Of a stretch of DNA of 64,000 nt, positions 40,895-50,930 are shown one piece after another. The stretch is from Euleptes europaea. Its lineage: Eukaryota > Chordata > Lepidosauria > Squamata > Sphaerodactylidae. The stretch is taken from contig NC_079312.1 of NCBI RefSeq assembly GCF_029931775.1, forward strand, positions 132,851,872-132,915,871, written 5' to 3'. Under the pieces are notes generated by a model, which saw only the letters and a program-made list of their open reading frames with translations, had not been told where the DNA came from and did not search any database. Every line of letters begins with the position of its first letter. The stretch's first letter is position 1. Position numbers and translations under genes: made by a program.

Positions 40895-43800
40895 CTGCAA
40901 GGGAAGATGGTTGATGTTGGAAGGCTGGGGAAGCATGAGACTACCCGTGAGAAGGTTCCATCACAGCAGAAGTGGGTTGGGGGAGATGGGGAGGGATTCT
41001 CACAAGAAAGTGGGAAGTAGCTTCTCTGCAAAAATCAGAAAGGGGACCCCAGCCTGGCACCAGAGAACCACAGTCTGTCTCGACCCATCTTGGGAGAGTA
41101 GCCACGGCATTCGTTTTGCATGCAAAAGGTCCCAGGTTTGATCTCTGGCATCTCTAGTCTAAAGGATCGGGTAGTAGGAGATATGAAAGGCCTCTGCCTG
41201 AGGCTCTGGACAACCACTGCCAGACAAAACAGACATTACTGACCTTGATAGATGAATGCTCTGGCTTAGTATGGGGCAGATTCATGTGTGCATGGTAATG
41301 AGTTCACTACGAGTATGAGGGAAGGAACAGTGAACCTTAACGGTGCTGAGTCAGCTGAGGATGAACCCTTGCCTCCCCCTCTTACAAGACACGCACCTTC
41401 AGCAAAGCTTCTAGCATTGTTGTGATCCCTCCTCAGAGTTTCCTCCATGTGTCTCAATCCAACAAGGGCAGCTGCTGCCAGAACCCCAGCCTGGCGCATC
41501 CCACCTCCAAGAAGCTTCCGCACACGCCAGGCCTCAGCAATGAATTCTCTCCGTCCAGCGAGCAGGGCCCCAGCTGGTGCACCCACACCCTGAGGGAACA
41601 CAAAGAGAGATGAGCACTGTGCTTTGATAGGTTTGTTTTTTGCCCTCAAGTTGAAGCCAACTTATAGTGACCCCGAAAGGTTTTCAAGGCAAGAGATACT
41701 CAGAGGTGGTTTGCCATTGACTGCCTCTGTGTAGCGACCCTGGTATTCCATATGTGTGCCGACCCTTACTTACTCCCAGAGACCCTGTCCATAGTTGGAG
41801 AAGTTGACTCCTCCTTTCCCCACTTCCATATACAGCCTGGGAAAACAACCAATTCTGCTGCAAATCCAAGGAAGGGCCAGAGTTTTGAGACAGATCGTGG
41901 TTAAGTAGGCAACATGACCAAACCTTACAGGAGCTATCCTTGCACTCTTGACCACATGTTGCAGTCTGAGCAGCATTCGCCCACCTTAGAGAGACACAGG
42001 GTGACGGAATCACAGTGCTGGGTGATATGATTTGGCAGCACTCCCAGGGCCACTGCAGCATTGAGCACCCGGGCTCCATCCAGGTGTATCTTCAACCCAT
42101 ACTGGTGGGCAAGCTGGTGCACCTGTGTAGGGAAAGGAACTCAAGTCAGCACCCTGAAGACCTGTAATAGGCAGAAGAAGGGACTCCAAAGCTACCTGTC
42201 TCTCCTCATGAGTCTTTGGGGGGCTACTTTATGCAGCACACTGATCATGGCGCCTCATTAAATCAGCAAACGGTAGCTCTAGCTCCAGAAGAACATTACA
42301 TGGCAGCCTTAGAGTGTAGCTGGGCAGCAGGTGCCAAAGGTCAGAGGAGCCAACATTTCCAGACAGGAGATTGCTTACTTAACACTAAGCCCAACCACGG
42401 GAGATTCTGCTGGGCATTTTGATTTAAAAACCACAACAAAACCTAATGTGACTGATTACTCTGAGCAAGCCCCAGTGACAAAAAGTCACCATCCAGCTAT
42501 GAAACGTGATGAATTTCCATAGCTCAGAAGACTCAGGCAGAAGATGGATGGATACTCACCTCTTGCAGGTACTGAAGGGGAAGGATCCGTCCCCCTGCTG
42601 AGCAATGTGTATTCTCAAGGCAGATAAGCTCAGGCCGGGGGTGGTACTGACTTCCGTAGATCTGCTGGATCTTATGCTCCAGTTCATCAAGACTGATGGT
42701 CCCATCTGGCAGGTCCTGCAATATCTCTGAATGGACTCCAGCCACCTGTTTCAGAACAACATGGGTGGGTGAGGCTGTGTCAACAACATGAGAGCTAAAC
42801 ATGACAAATGGCTAGTGCTGATGGAATAGTGAAATGAACTGATGGTATCCATATTTAAGGTGAAATTTGGTGCACAGATTCACTGCATATATGTAGAAAA
42901 TGAAATTCTGCATTCACAGTCATACACACATACACATGACCTCTCTGGATAACCTTGACTGCAATGCTAATGATGTGACCTGGTTCATACTCAAAGTGTA
43001 AAGGGGATTTTTTGTGTATGCAGAAAATCAATGTTGAGGAATAAAGTCAACCTTCCAAATGACAAATTGGCTAAGAAAACTCAAGAGACTCGTCTTCTGC
43101 CTCCAGATCAGCTACAAGGTATGTGTATACTAGGTCAGCTAAATCTTTAGACTGGGAGCACTATGGGTGACTGTTATTGTAGCTGCCTGTGAGAGGGTGA
43201 ATTGAGTTTTGGCAAGAAATGTTCTGGAGTGTTGGGGAATCCAGAAAGAAAAGTTTGGAAGGTATAAGCTATTTGCAGTTTCCTTCTTCTGCTAGACTTA
43301 CCTAGGGTGGAACTCACAAATCATCTTGCATCTTAATTCTAAACTCCATTATAACAGAAACATGTCCTACTGAAATCAATGGAACACAGAGCAAAGTAAT
43401 TGGTTGAGAAGCAGAATGGCTGAGCACTAGAAAAAAACAAAAGTGGGGGTGTGTGATCTGCAGATAATTTAGGAGTCAGAATCCACCAGGGAGCTTCCTA
43501 TAAATACTCCAATTTATGCCATGATTGCAAATACTATTTCATTAATATTGTTTTCTAGTACAGGTTGAGTATCCCTAATCCGGACCGCTTGGGATCAGAA
43601 GTGGTCCATATTTTGGATCTTTCTGTATTTTGGAATATTTGCATATACATAATGAGATATTTTGGGGATAGGACCCAAGTCTAAACACAAAAATCATTTG
43701 TGTTTTATACATGTTTTACATATACTTTATACACATAGCCTGAATGCAATTTTACACAATATTTTTAATAATTTTGTGTGCATTGAACCATCAGCGGCAC

Positions 43801-46800
43801 TGCTGAGGGCCTGTGAGTAATGCCTGCATGCCGGCTCAAAAGGTCCAGTTTTCAGATCAGTCTGGATATTGGATGTCCGATGAAGGGAAAACACACACAA
43901 GTGTATCTTGATCCGTGAGAGAACCAGCTCTACCATCTGAGTGGAGCTCTCAGGTTTTTATTAAGAAGGACACATAATAAATAGCAAGGTTGATCAATAC
44001 TTTTAGACAATGGACTTTAGGCAATGCATACCACGATGAATGATTAACAAGATCAAGGAATAGCAAAGACAATGACACATTCTAGAGGATGAGTGGATTA
44101 AAGCTAATCCCTTTAAGATTCCTCCACTGAGGTAAGGAGGTCACTATACAGAGTGAACTTTGACCAGGAGTATTTCCATAGACCTAGAATTTGTTGTGAC
44201 CAATATTTTAATATGGTAAGGATCAGAGTTCTGTGGAACCAATATTAATATGGCAAGGGTTTGCCCTGCTACCAATTAACATGATTTCATAAATCTCTTC
44301 AGGCCGCACAAGGAATACTCAACCTGTAGGAGGAAATCGCTGATCTCGATCAACTGAATTTTTTAAAAGTGTTGGTCCAAGAATATGGCTCTTCTTAAAT
44401 CCAACAACAGAATTCAGAGTTCTAGAAAACATACAGTAAATGAAATGTGATCTCTCTAGGAAGAATCCTGAAGGTTTCACATCAAGAAGAGAAGAGGTCA
44501 GATTCCTGTGAGGTAGCCTAGGCATACAGGGCTCATCTAGGAACAGTGTTCCAGAGGTTAGTATTGGATTTGGACTGAGAAATCACAGGTTTAAATTATT
44601 TCTCTCTGCCTTCAAGCTTACTGGGTCACCTTGGGACAGTCACTTTCTCTCAGATTAATCTACCATACAAGATTGTTGTAAGGATAAAACGGAGTCAAGG
44701 AATGCTGTGTGTGCAGCCTGCGTTCCTTAGAAAGATGTTAGTTTGTGGGAGATGGTTGTGGCTAGATTGTGTTTATTGCTTTGGGGAAGGCACTAGAGGA
44801 ACTATTAAGCTTACAGGAAATGTAAATGCCTGAGTATTTTCTTCTTCTTTCCTAATCGAGATAGAGATACCTTTTAGAGGCCCCATCTCAGTTCTGACAT
44901 GTGGTATCCTGCCTGTTGAGGCCATGTTCTTGCGTGGATATGGATCTCGAAAAGGCACCTATCTTGAGTAGAAAGGAAGGAGAATAACCGTCCCTCAGTG
45001 GTTCTGTACCTAATTGGAACTATCTTGTGCTCCTTACTACAATGAAGTCTCATTTCTCAAATATACAGACCTGTTTTGAGTTTGGGGGTAGGAGTGAAAT
45101 CTGAGTTGACGAAGTCCTGACAATCTAAGAAGCAGGTGCAATTTAAACACATGGCCAGTAGGGGAAAGCACATACATCTATTACCGCCTTCCGATCACCC
45201 TGTCTGGATAAAGCCCTGTGGAATAAGGTCCCATATGACCTAGGCCCTACACATTCCAGTAGGTACTTTGCTAGACAGTGGCATCATTTGCCTTGGCAGC
45301 TGTCTTTACAGCCACACACCCCAATACATACTTGGAAACATGTTGGAAGATATTCCTCTCCACTCTGCATATTTGGTTTAATTTGGTTCCTTGCTCAGTT
45401 TTTTTTTTTGTTTCAGATTAAGTTGGACATAATTTTTCTCCCCTTGCCACTGCCTCTAGAACGGCTGCAGAGGCTAGCTGTGGGGTCCCCATGAATCCAA
45501 TGTGCCAGTGAATTCAGTTGGGTCCCAGAAGGGATCTTAGAGCTAAGAGACACCATGGGCAATTAATCTCATCCACTAAGGGTCCAATAGCACTTTAAAG
45601 ACGAACAAAATTTCTGGCAGGGTATGAGCTTTTGTGAGCCACAGCTCACTTCTTCAGAAGTGAGCTGTGGCTCACAGAAGCTCATACCCTTTCATGATCT
45701 GAAGAAGTGAGCTGTGGCTCACAAAAGCTCATTCCCTGCCAGAATTTTTTTTAGTCTTTAAGGTGCTACTGGACTCTTGCTCTTTTCTACTGCTGTTGAC
45801 AGACTAACACCCATTGTGATCTACTACTATCTAAGGAACAGGTAATTTTCTTATGATATATTTAAGTTGGCGCCAAATGTGAATGTAAAGCCTACAAATG
45901 ACTGGGATATGCATTCTGAAGTTCTTCTGAATTTGCTCTCATATTAAAAACATTCATACAATACACGAAAAGCAAGAGGTTCAAATGCACTTCAGCATTC
46001 TGTATGAAAGCATCCTCCAACATCAGCTGTTCTTGAGTACAGCCCGCCAAACATATAACACGGCTATGTGCTAAAAGAAGGCAGAATTGTATCAGCAAGG
46101 TCTCACCCAGCACAACTTACCTGTGCAACCCCTCCATGCTCAAAAACATGGATGTGGGCCTCCCTCCCAAGCAGAAGCTGCGCCCCTCGTCTGCAACAGT
46201 GACACATGACTGTGACAAGAGAGGGCAACTGTCAGAATGGGAGAATCCAGGGTGGGGTGGGGTAGACAACAGGGTATGGACAGAGAATAGGAGAAAGGTG
46301 GATGAATTTAGTTCTCTCCAAAGGGGCATATTACTGTTCCTGCTTAACGTCACTGATGGAAGGCATCTAGGGAAAAGCAGCCAGGAATGCTTGCTTTGTT
46401 CTCTCCAATAACCTCTAGGCACAGTTGCTACGAGCTCTCATTTCAGAGTGAAAATGCTTTCCTGGTGATTCTAGGTCTAGAGTATGTGCCTTGGGACAGG
46501 GACCTCCCCACCCTTTACTGATGGTGCTATATAATCAGTAAGTAATAATACTACAGTAATCCAGTCCCCATCCCCTAGAATCTCTCCCTGCTACAGCCCC
46601 ACCACTCTGACCGCATCCTATAAAACATACCAGCAATGAGATTAGCCATAGTGGCAGTGGGTACAAATAATGCTTCTTCCTTTCCCAGGAGGTCAGCAAC
46701 TATGCTCTGCAGTTCTGCAGGGGAGAATAAGTAAGTAAGTAAGTAAGTAAGTGGGTGGGGGGGGGAAAGGAAGCCCAGGGTTTCAGTTGTGTTTGGGATG

Positions 46801-47688
46801 GATAAGATCACGGCCATGGTGCAATTCACAAAAACAACTTAGCTTTGGGTTTAAAAGCTTCCCAATCCAGTTGCCATACAACTCTCTGACCAAAATAAAC
46901 TAGAACTTGTCTCACATTTAACAATGAGTTCATTTACAGTTTCCTGTTATTTGATACAATATATTTAACATCACTACTGGGGCCCAGAGAAGCCTTGCAC
47001 ATAGACATGCACTGGCCAATATTCATCCCTCCCACTGTAGTCACAGAGAACTAGAGATGCCCCACCCCTCTCCATCCTGAACTATAATGTGTCCTCAGTA
47101 CAATGCGTTTCCTGGGCAGCTGCTGCTATGCAGAGGCTTTCTGATGCCCCTAGTGCCATTGCTTGGGCAGGCTGGTTTTGCAAGCGCGCCCAAGGAAGTT
47201 TTGGGACATAAGCTGCCATCATTTGTTGGGGATGAGACCAAGCATCCTCAGGCTGCCGTCTGGGCCACACTTGCCTTGACATACCTGGCAATGCTCCTTT
47301 CCCCAGACTCACCATCGACTGTGGGGTCCTCCCCGTAGTCATCGTCTCCCACCTCTGCCTGAGCCATAGCTTGCCTCATTTCAGGGCTGGGCCGAGTCAC
47401 TGTGTCACTGCGCAGATCCACCACAAGGCGCACGGCCTCTGCGGGGAGACTTGTGGTTCGGTAACGGCGAGCACCGATCCTGAGAGCAGGAGCAAGAGGA
47501 GCATGCGGTGGGTGCCTCCAGGGTGGAAGAGTACCATGTTGGCTGGCCACAGATCGGCTGCGACACCTCGGTTCGACTCCAGCGAGCCAGGAATGTTTCG
47601 GAGTGGCACTAAGACTTTGCCATTTAGAGTTCGGAGGGGCTAAGGCCCTGTTAAAGGCCTGGCTCTCAGAGACCCAAAGGGCACCCAT
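40590..47688 (-). CDS. THA1: THA1, L-threonine aldolase (7 recognised coding exons)
   Basis: A PLP fold-type I aldolase that splits threonine/allo-threonine to glycine and acetaldehyde. Reverse-strand exons in order: 47688(or 47479)-47313, 46714-46631, 46209-46121, 42745-42560, 42122-41985, 41589-41397 and 40894-40590, all GT/AG with matching phases. The signature [20 protein letters not shown] and [12 protein letters not shown] opens the domain, then [51 protein letters not shown], and DSVTLCLSK, whose lysine at the exon end is the PLP Schiff-base residue, followed by [10 protein letters not shown]. The start is uncertain. ATG 47688 (good context) gives an Arg-rich leader. Alternatively a strong acceptor (CTGCTCTCAG, ending at 47480) implies a separate first exon near 48.4-48.5 kb. 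Human THA1 is a pseudogene; here no disabling change is seen. Confidence 0.93.
41099..41295 (+). mobile_element. SINE family C
   Basis: CCCAGGTTTGATCTCTGGCA B box, GGATCGGGTAGTAGGAGATA body, AGATTCATGTGTGCATGG end; in the last THA1 intron. Confidence 0.7.
41397..41589 (-). CDS. THA1: THA1 exon [10 protein letters not shown]
   Basis: It encodes [20 protein letters not shown] and on through [20 protein letters not shown] to ARSFAEG, a highly conserved stretch. Confidence 0.93.
41650..41755 (-). mobile_element. 5S-SINE tail fragment
   Basis: The reverse strand matches the 3' half of the 5S-derived SINE (GGTGGTTTGCCATTGACTGC, AGCCAACTTATAGTGACCCC on +). Confidence 0.65.
41985..42122 (-). CDS. 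THA1: THA1 exon with PLP lysine
   Basis: 46 codons from [20 protein letters not shown] to [11 protein letters not shown]. The final lysine is the cofactor-binding residue of the family. Confidence 0.93.
42560..42745 (-). CDS. THA1: THA1 exon [10 protein letters not shown]
   Basis: 62 codons, phase 0 at both ends. It encodes [20 protein letters not shown] through [20 protein letters not shown]. The intron upstream (to 46121) is the longest in the gene. Confidence 0.93.
42843..43560. other. THA1 intron, unrecognised
   Basis: AT-rich, with no repeat or exon recognised. Confidence 0.4.
43561..44326. mobile_element. Tigger/pogo-type DNA transposon carrying an LTR insertion
   Basis: The ends CAGGTTGAGTATCCC and GGAATACTCAACCTG are inverted repeats flanked by TA (43559-43560 and 44327-44328), the Tc/mariner target. 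The body (CATATACATAATGAGATATT, GGACCCAAGTCTAAACAC) resembles Tigger elements known from mammals. Without the LTR the element is about 345 bp, so it is non-autonomous. Confidence 0.85.
43881..44301 (-). mobile_element. Solo LTR fossil, same family as the ERV at 18.9-20.3 kb
   Basis: About 421 bp starting TGAAGG and sharing GCTAATCCCTTTAAGATT, TGGAACCAATATTAA and GCCCTGCTACCAATTAA with the 5' LTR at 19785-20301. It lies inside the Tigger element. A diverged 6-bp flank repeat is possible. No internal region remains. Confidence 0.75.
44550..44735 (+). mobile_element. Degraded Sauria-type SINE
   Basis: CAGGTTTAAATTATTTCTCT, GGGTCACCTTGGGACAGTCA and GATTGTTGTAAGGATAAAA are worn versions of the SINE body. 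Confidence 0.55.
44736..45569. other. THA1 intron, unrecognised
   Basis: No gene or repeat was identified. Confidence 0.4.
45570..45825. mobile_element. Fold-back dispersed repeat
   Basis: CCACAGCTCACTTCTTCAGA is followed at once by AAGTGAGCTGTGGCTCACAG, then a further direct copy at 45700. It has the same arms as 8743-9055, with CTAACACCCATTGTGA at the end. Confidence 0.75.
46121..46209 (-). CDS. THA1: THA1 exon [10 protein letters not shown]
   Basis: It lies between acceptor CTTGTCACAG and donor GTAAGT. It encodes [20 protein letters not shown] and VFEHGGVAQ. Confidence 0.9.
46631..46714 (-). CDS. THA1: THA1 exon [11 protein letters not shown]
   Basis: It lies between acceptor CCCCTGCAG and donor GTATGT. 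It encodes [20 protein letters not shown] and TMANLIA. Confidence 0.92.
46731..46757 (+). repeat. (TAAG)n microsatellite
   Basis: About five TAAG units followed by a G run, close to a THA1 exon acceptor (on the reverse strand). Confidence 0.85.
47313..47688 (-). CDS. THA1: THA1 first recognised coding exon (5' limit uncertain)
   Basis: It encodes [20 protein letters not shown] through GEDPTVD. The donor GTGAGT is on the reverse strand below 47313. The 5' edge is 47688 if ATG-initiated, or 47479 if spliced. Confidence 0.8.
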
Positions 47689-47837
47689 CCCTTCAGACGG
47701 AGCGAGACAAGCACCAACTCCCTGGCAGCGATACCGGGGCTCGTGTCGGATCGTGCGGCCTTTCAATTCGTGGGTGTCGTGACGACAGCCAGGGAGGCTG
47801 CGGGTGGTGCCCACGCTCGGGTGCCAATAGGGAGCTG

Positions 47838-48309
47838 TCCCCCCTAACCCTTTGTTGAAATTTTTTTTAAACAGAAAAAAATAAAAAACTAACAAACATA
47901 AAAAAAAATTATGAACAAAAAACAATACACACATAGGAGAAAAAAATTATCACTAAGTAACACAAATTACATAATACTAACTCGGAAGAGTATCCCCCTA
48001 ACCCTTTGTTGAAAAAAATTTTTAACAGAAAAAAAGAAAAAACTAACAAACATAAAAAAAATTATGAACAAAAACCAATACACACATAGGAGAAAAAAAT
48101 TATCACTAACACAAATTACATAATACTAACTCGGAAGAGTATCCCCCTAACCCTTTGTTGAAAAAAAATTTTAACAGAAAAAAAGAAAAAACTAACAAAC
48201 ATAAAAAAATTATGAACAAAAAACAATACACACATAGGAGAAAATTTTTTTATCGCTAAGTAACACAAATTACGTAATACTAACTCGGAAGAGTATCCCC
48301 CTAACCCTT
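47838..48309. repeat. 151-bp tandem repeat, 3 copies, 5' of THA1 coding
   Basis: CCCCCTAACCCTTTG recurs at about 47840, 47993, 48144 and 48295 (spacing 151-153). The bodies are A-rich (ACTAACAAACATAAAAAAA, CAATACACACATAGGAGAAA). CCCTAACCCT is telomere-like. Confidence 0.9.
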
Positions 48310-48537
48310 TGCACCAGCGCGTGGACCGGCTGAGCCCAGGATCAGCTTCGCCTTGGCTGGCAACGTGTGCGCGGCGGGAGCAGAGGAGGGCGCGGAGGTC
48401 CTTGCAGACAGCGGAGCCCCCGCCCCGCCCCACCTTTCTGCCCAGCAGCAACATTGCTGTGGTCTTTTTCCCCCCAGCCACCTTCCTTGCTCCGGATGGG
48501 CAGAGTCCAAGGAGAACGCCTTTCCCAGGGAGACCGG

Positions 48538-48556
48538 ACTACTGTTCCCAGCATGC
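48538..48556 (+). promoter_or_regulatory. ZNF143/SBS site
   Basis: ACTACTGTTCCCAGCATGC, one of an inverted pair. Confidence 0.75.
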
Positions 48557-48599
48557 TTTGAGGCGTCGCGGTGTTTTTTTTTTTAATCTTGCATTCACA

Positions 48600-48618
48600 G
48601 CATTCTGGGAGTTGTAGT
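48600..48618 (-). promoter_or_regulatory. ZNF143/SBS site, inverted
   Basis: GCATTCTGGGAGTTGTAGT; the reverse strand reads ACTACAACTCCCAGAATGC, almost the exact consensus. Confidence 0.8.
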
Positions 48619-48738
48619 TTCCAACGGAGAGAGCGCCTCGGGTTAGGAAAGCGGTGGGGTGGCGCGAGCTTCTCGGCGTCTTCAAACCGCCCGCTCCCTT
48701 GGCAGGCTGGTGCAGAATGTAATTCCCAGTGTTAGTCT

Positions 48739-49314
48739 GTCTGCAGTAGTAGAAAAGGGCAAGAGTCCAGGAGCACCTTAAAGACTAACAAGAATATTTT
48801 CTGGCAGGGGAGGAGCTTTCTGCAATAGTGGAAAGTCTGCAGTAGTAGAAAAGAGCAAGAGTCCAGGAGCACCTTAAAGACTAACACAAATATTTTCTGG
48901 CAGGGGATGAGCTTTCTGCAGTAGTGGAAAGTCTGCAGTAGTAGAAAAGAGCAAGAGTCCAGGAGTACCTTAAAGACTAACACAAATATTTTCTGGCAGG
49001 GGAGGAGCTTTCTGCAGTAGTAGAAAGTCTGCAGTAGTAGAAAAGAGCAAGAGTCCAGTAGCACCTTAAAGACTAACAAGAATATTTTCTGGCAGGGGAT
49101 GAGCTTTCTGCAGTAGTGGAAAGTCTGCAGTAGTAGAAAAGAGCAAGAGTCCAGGAGTACCTTAAAGACTAACACAAATATTTTCTGGCAGGGGAGGAGC
49201 TTTCTGCAGTAGTAGAAAGTCTGCAGTAGTAGAAAAGAGCAAGAGTCCAGTAGCACCTTAAAGACTAACAAGAATATTTTCTGGCAGGGTATGAGCTTTC
49301 GCTCATACCCTGCC
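48739..49314 (+). repeat. 96-bp satellite-like array, 6 copies
   Basis: GTCTGCAGTAGTAGAAAAG starts at 48739, 48835, 48931, 49027, 49123 and 49219: an exact 96-bp period. The unit is one arm of the fold-back dispersed repeat. Because 96 is divisible by 3 the reverse strand stays open for 179 codons, but the product is only a repeated peptide with no known domain. Confidence 0.95.
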
Positions 49315-49366
49315 AGAAAATATTTTTGTTAGTCTTTAAGGTGCTACTGGACTCTTGCTCTTTTGT
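49290..49366 (-). repeat. Inverted arm closing the 96-bp array
   Basis: GCTCATACCCTGCCAGAAAA through GTGCTACTGGACTCTTGC is the reverse complement of the last unit, making a hairpin end. Confidence 0.85.
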
Positions 49367-49804
49367 ACTGGTTCAGAACGGTTTGAGTGCGCGTCTCGTG
49401 GTCTGGCGCATCATTCAGGTCCCATATTTCCGGCAGGAGGAGCAAGAATCGTGCCCCCCGCATCATCTTCTCGGTTCATTCCAGTCTGGCTACCCCAGAA
49501 ACAGGACGCCTGAAGCAGAATTATCTGCCCGTTTGTATTGTCAGTGGTATCGGCGTCAATCCAGGTCATCAGCCACTTCGGAGGCTCTGCCTCTGCATGC
49601 GTTAAGAACAGAAATGCAGTTTCGAAACGTGCTCATGTCCGGATTTCAAGTCGATTGTTGGCTATGCTGAAATTCTACGGGCATTGTAAAGGTCTCGAAC
49701 TGCGAGTATCAACCCACCTTCAGCCCGCCGAGCTTTGTTTTTTCATGAAATCATATATTTACTGCAAGGGGCAGTTCGGATGCGAGTACGAATCAATATT
49801 CCTG
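49367..49804. other. CpG-containing unknown segment
   Basis: Unlike its AT-rich surroundings it holds many CpGs (GAGTGCGCGTCTCG, GGTATCGGCGTCAATCC, GGATGCGAGTACGAATC). Overlapping ORFs show no family features. Confidence 0.35.
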
Positions 49805-50057
49805 TTGGTTCTTGTAGATTATCCGGGCTGTGTGACCGTGGTCTTGGTATTTTCTTTCCTGACGTTTCGCCAGCAGCTGTGGCAGGCATCTTCAGAGGAG
49901 TAACACCGAAGGACAGTGTCTCTGCCTCTGTCTGTGTCTCTGACATTGTCCTTCGGTGTTACTCCTCTGAAGATGCCTGCCACAGCTGCTGGCGAAACGT
50001 CAGGAAAGAAAATACCAAGACCACGGTCACACAGCCCGGATAACCTACAAGAACCAA
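49805..50057. repeat. Near-perfect 253-bp palindrome (116-bp arms)
   Basis: The left arm 49805-49920 and right arm 49942-50057 are reverse complements with two mismatches that I count; the spacer is 21 bp. Key parts: TTATCCGGGCTGTGTGACC, CTGACGTTTCGCCAGCAGC, CATCTTCAGAGGAGTAACAC. It resembles a snap-back MITE. Confidence 0.92.
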
Positions 50058-50468
50058 TGAACTCTGACCGTGAAAGCCTTCCCTCAATCTTGTCATTTAT
50101 TGTAATCTCCTTTAAGATGCTAATCCTAATATTGTTACAAACGTTTATAAGATATTTTTTTCCTTTATTTAATATTACTCATAATCTAAGTATTTGCTAT
50201 TTCATTTATCTATATTCAAATAAAGAAAAAGAAAAGAAAAAGAAAAAAGAAAGAACAGAAATAAAAAGCACTATTTTTATAATAAAAAATGGATTAGATA
50301 ATAAGTATCATTTTTAACTTCCTTTGAGAATGAATATCATTATGATTCCTCCATTTCTCCCACACATCTAATAAGTACAGTATCAGTTATGTTAATGCTA
50401 TTAAGTATTCTGGTTTTGTCAGAGCCAAGCCATTTAATCAGTCCTTTTTAATGAAATCCCGAGAAAAA

Positions 50469-50723
50469 CATTAAACAAATAATACCACAGCAAAAAACAG
50501 TGGCATGCCTTCCAGGGGCTCCAGAACAATATTTTAGACATCAAAACGTGGAGAGAGCGTGCATTTATTAACCCTTTCCAGGCCAAAATGCCTCCGGAAT
50601 GGCCCAAAATGGCCCAGAACAGCCCGGAACAAGCATTAAACAAATCATACCAAAGCAAAAAACAGTGGCATGTCTTGCAGAGGCTCCAGAGCAATATTTT
50701 AGAAATAAAAACACGGGGGGGGG

Positions 50724-50773
<50 letters not shown>

Positions 50774-50930
50774 ACATTTATTAACCCTTTCCAGGCCAAA
50801 ATGCCTCCGGAACTGCCCAAAATGGCCCGGAACGGGCATTAAACAAATCATACCACAGCAAAAAACAGTGGCATGCCTTGCAGGGGCTCTAGAACAATAT
50901 TTTAGCAATCAAAACGGGGTGTAACAGTTC
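50469..50930 (+). repeat. Tandem repeat of 165-203 bp with (GA)n expansion
   Basis: CATTAAACAAAT recurs at 50469, 50634 and 50837. Each unit carries AGCAAAAAACAGTGGCATG, TATTAACCCTTTCCAGGCC and ATGCCTCCGGAA. The second unit holds a (GA)n run of about 60 bases at 50709-50771. Confidence 0.9.

Larger units (their letters stand above)
48310..48680 (-). promoter_or_regulatory. THA1 CpG-rich promoter
   Basis: A CpG-dense block with two facing ZNF143-type sites (48538-48556 and 48600-48618). A candidate small first exon (ATG 48510, donor GTGGGG at about 48432 on the reverse) would splice in phase to 47479; this is inference only. Confidence 0.6.

Noticed and set aside
40431-41141. 236-codon + strand ORF
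   Set aside because: It is antisense to the THA1 last exon; no family features.
47688-47934. THA1 start at the most upstream ATG (47934)
   Set aside because: It would translate the A-rich tandem repeat ([13 protein letters not shown] type); implausible against the known protein length.
47838-48309. Interstitial telomere repeat
   Set aside because: CCCTAACCCT occurs once per 151-bp unit only; not a (CCCTAA)n array.
48732-49271. 179-codon repetitive ORF as a novel repeat protein
   Set aside because: It stays open because the 96-bp period is a multiple of three; no start context, domain or composition suggesting a real protein.
50568-50908. Ser-Leu or Arg-Glu repeat proteins
   Set aside because: Products of the (GA)n/(CT)n run read in frame.
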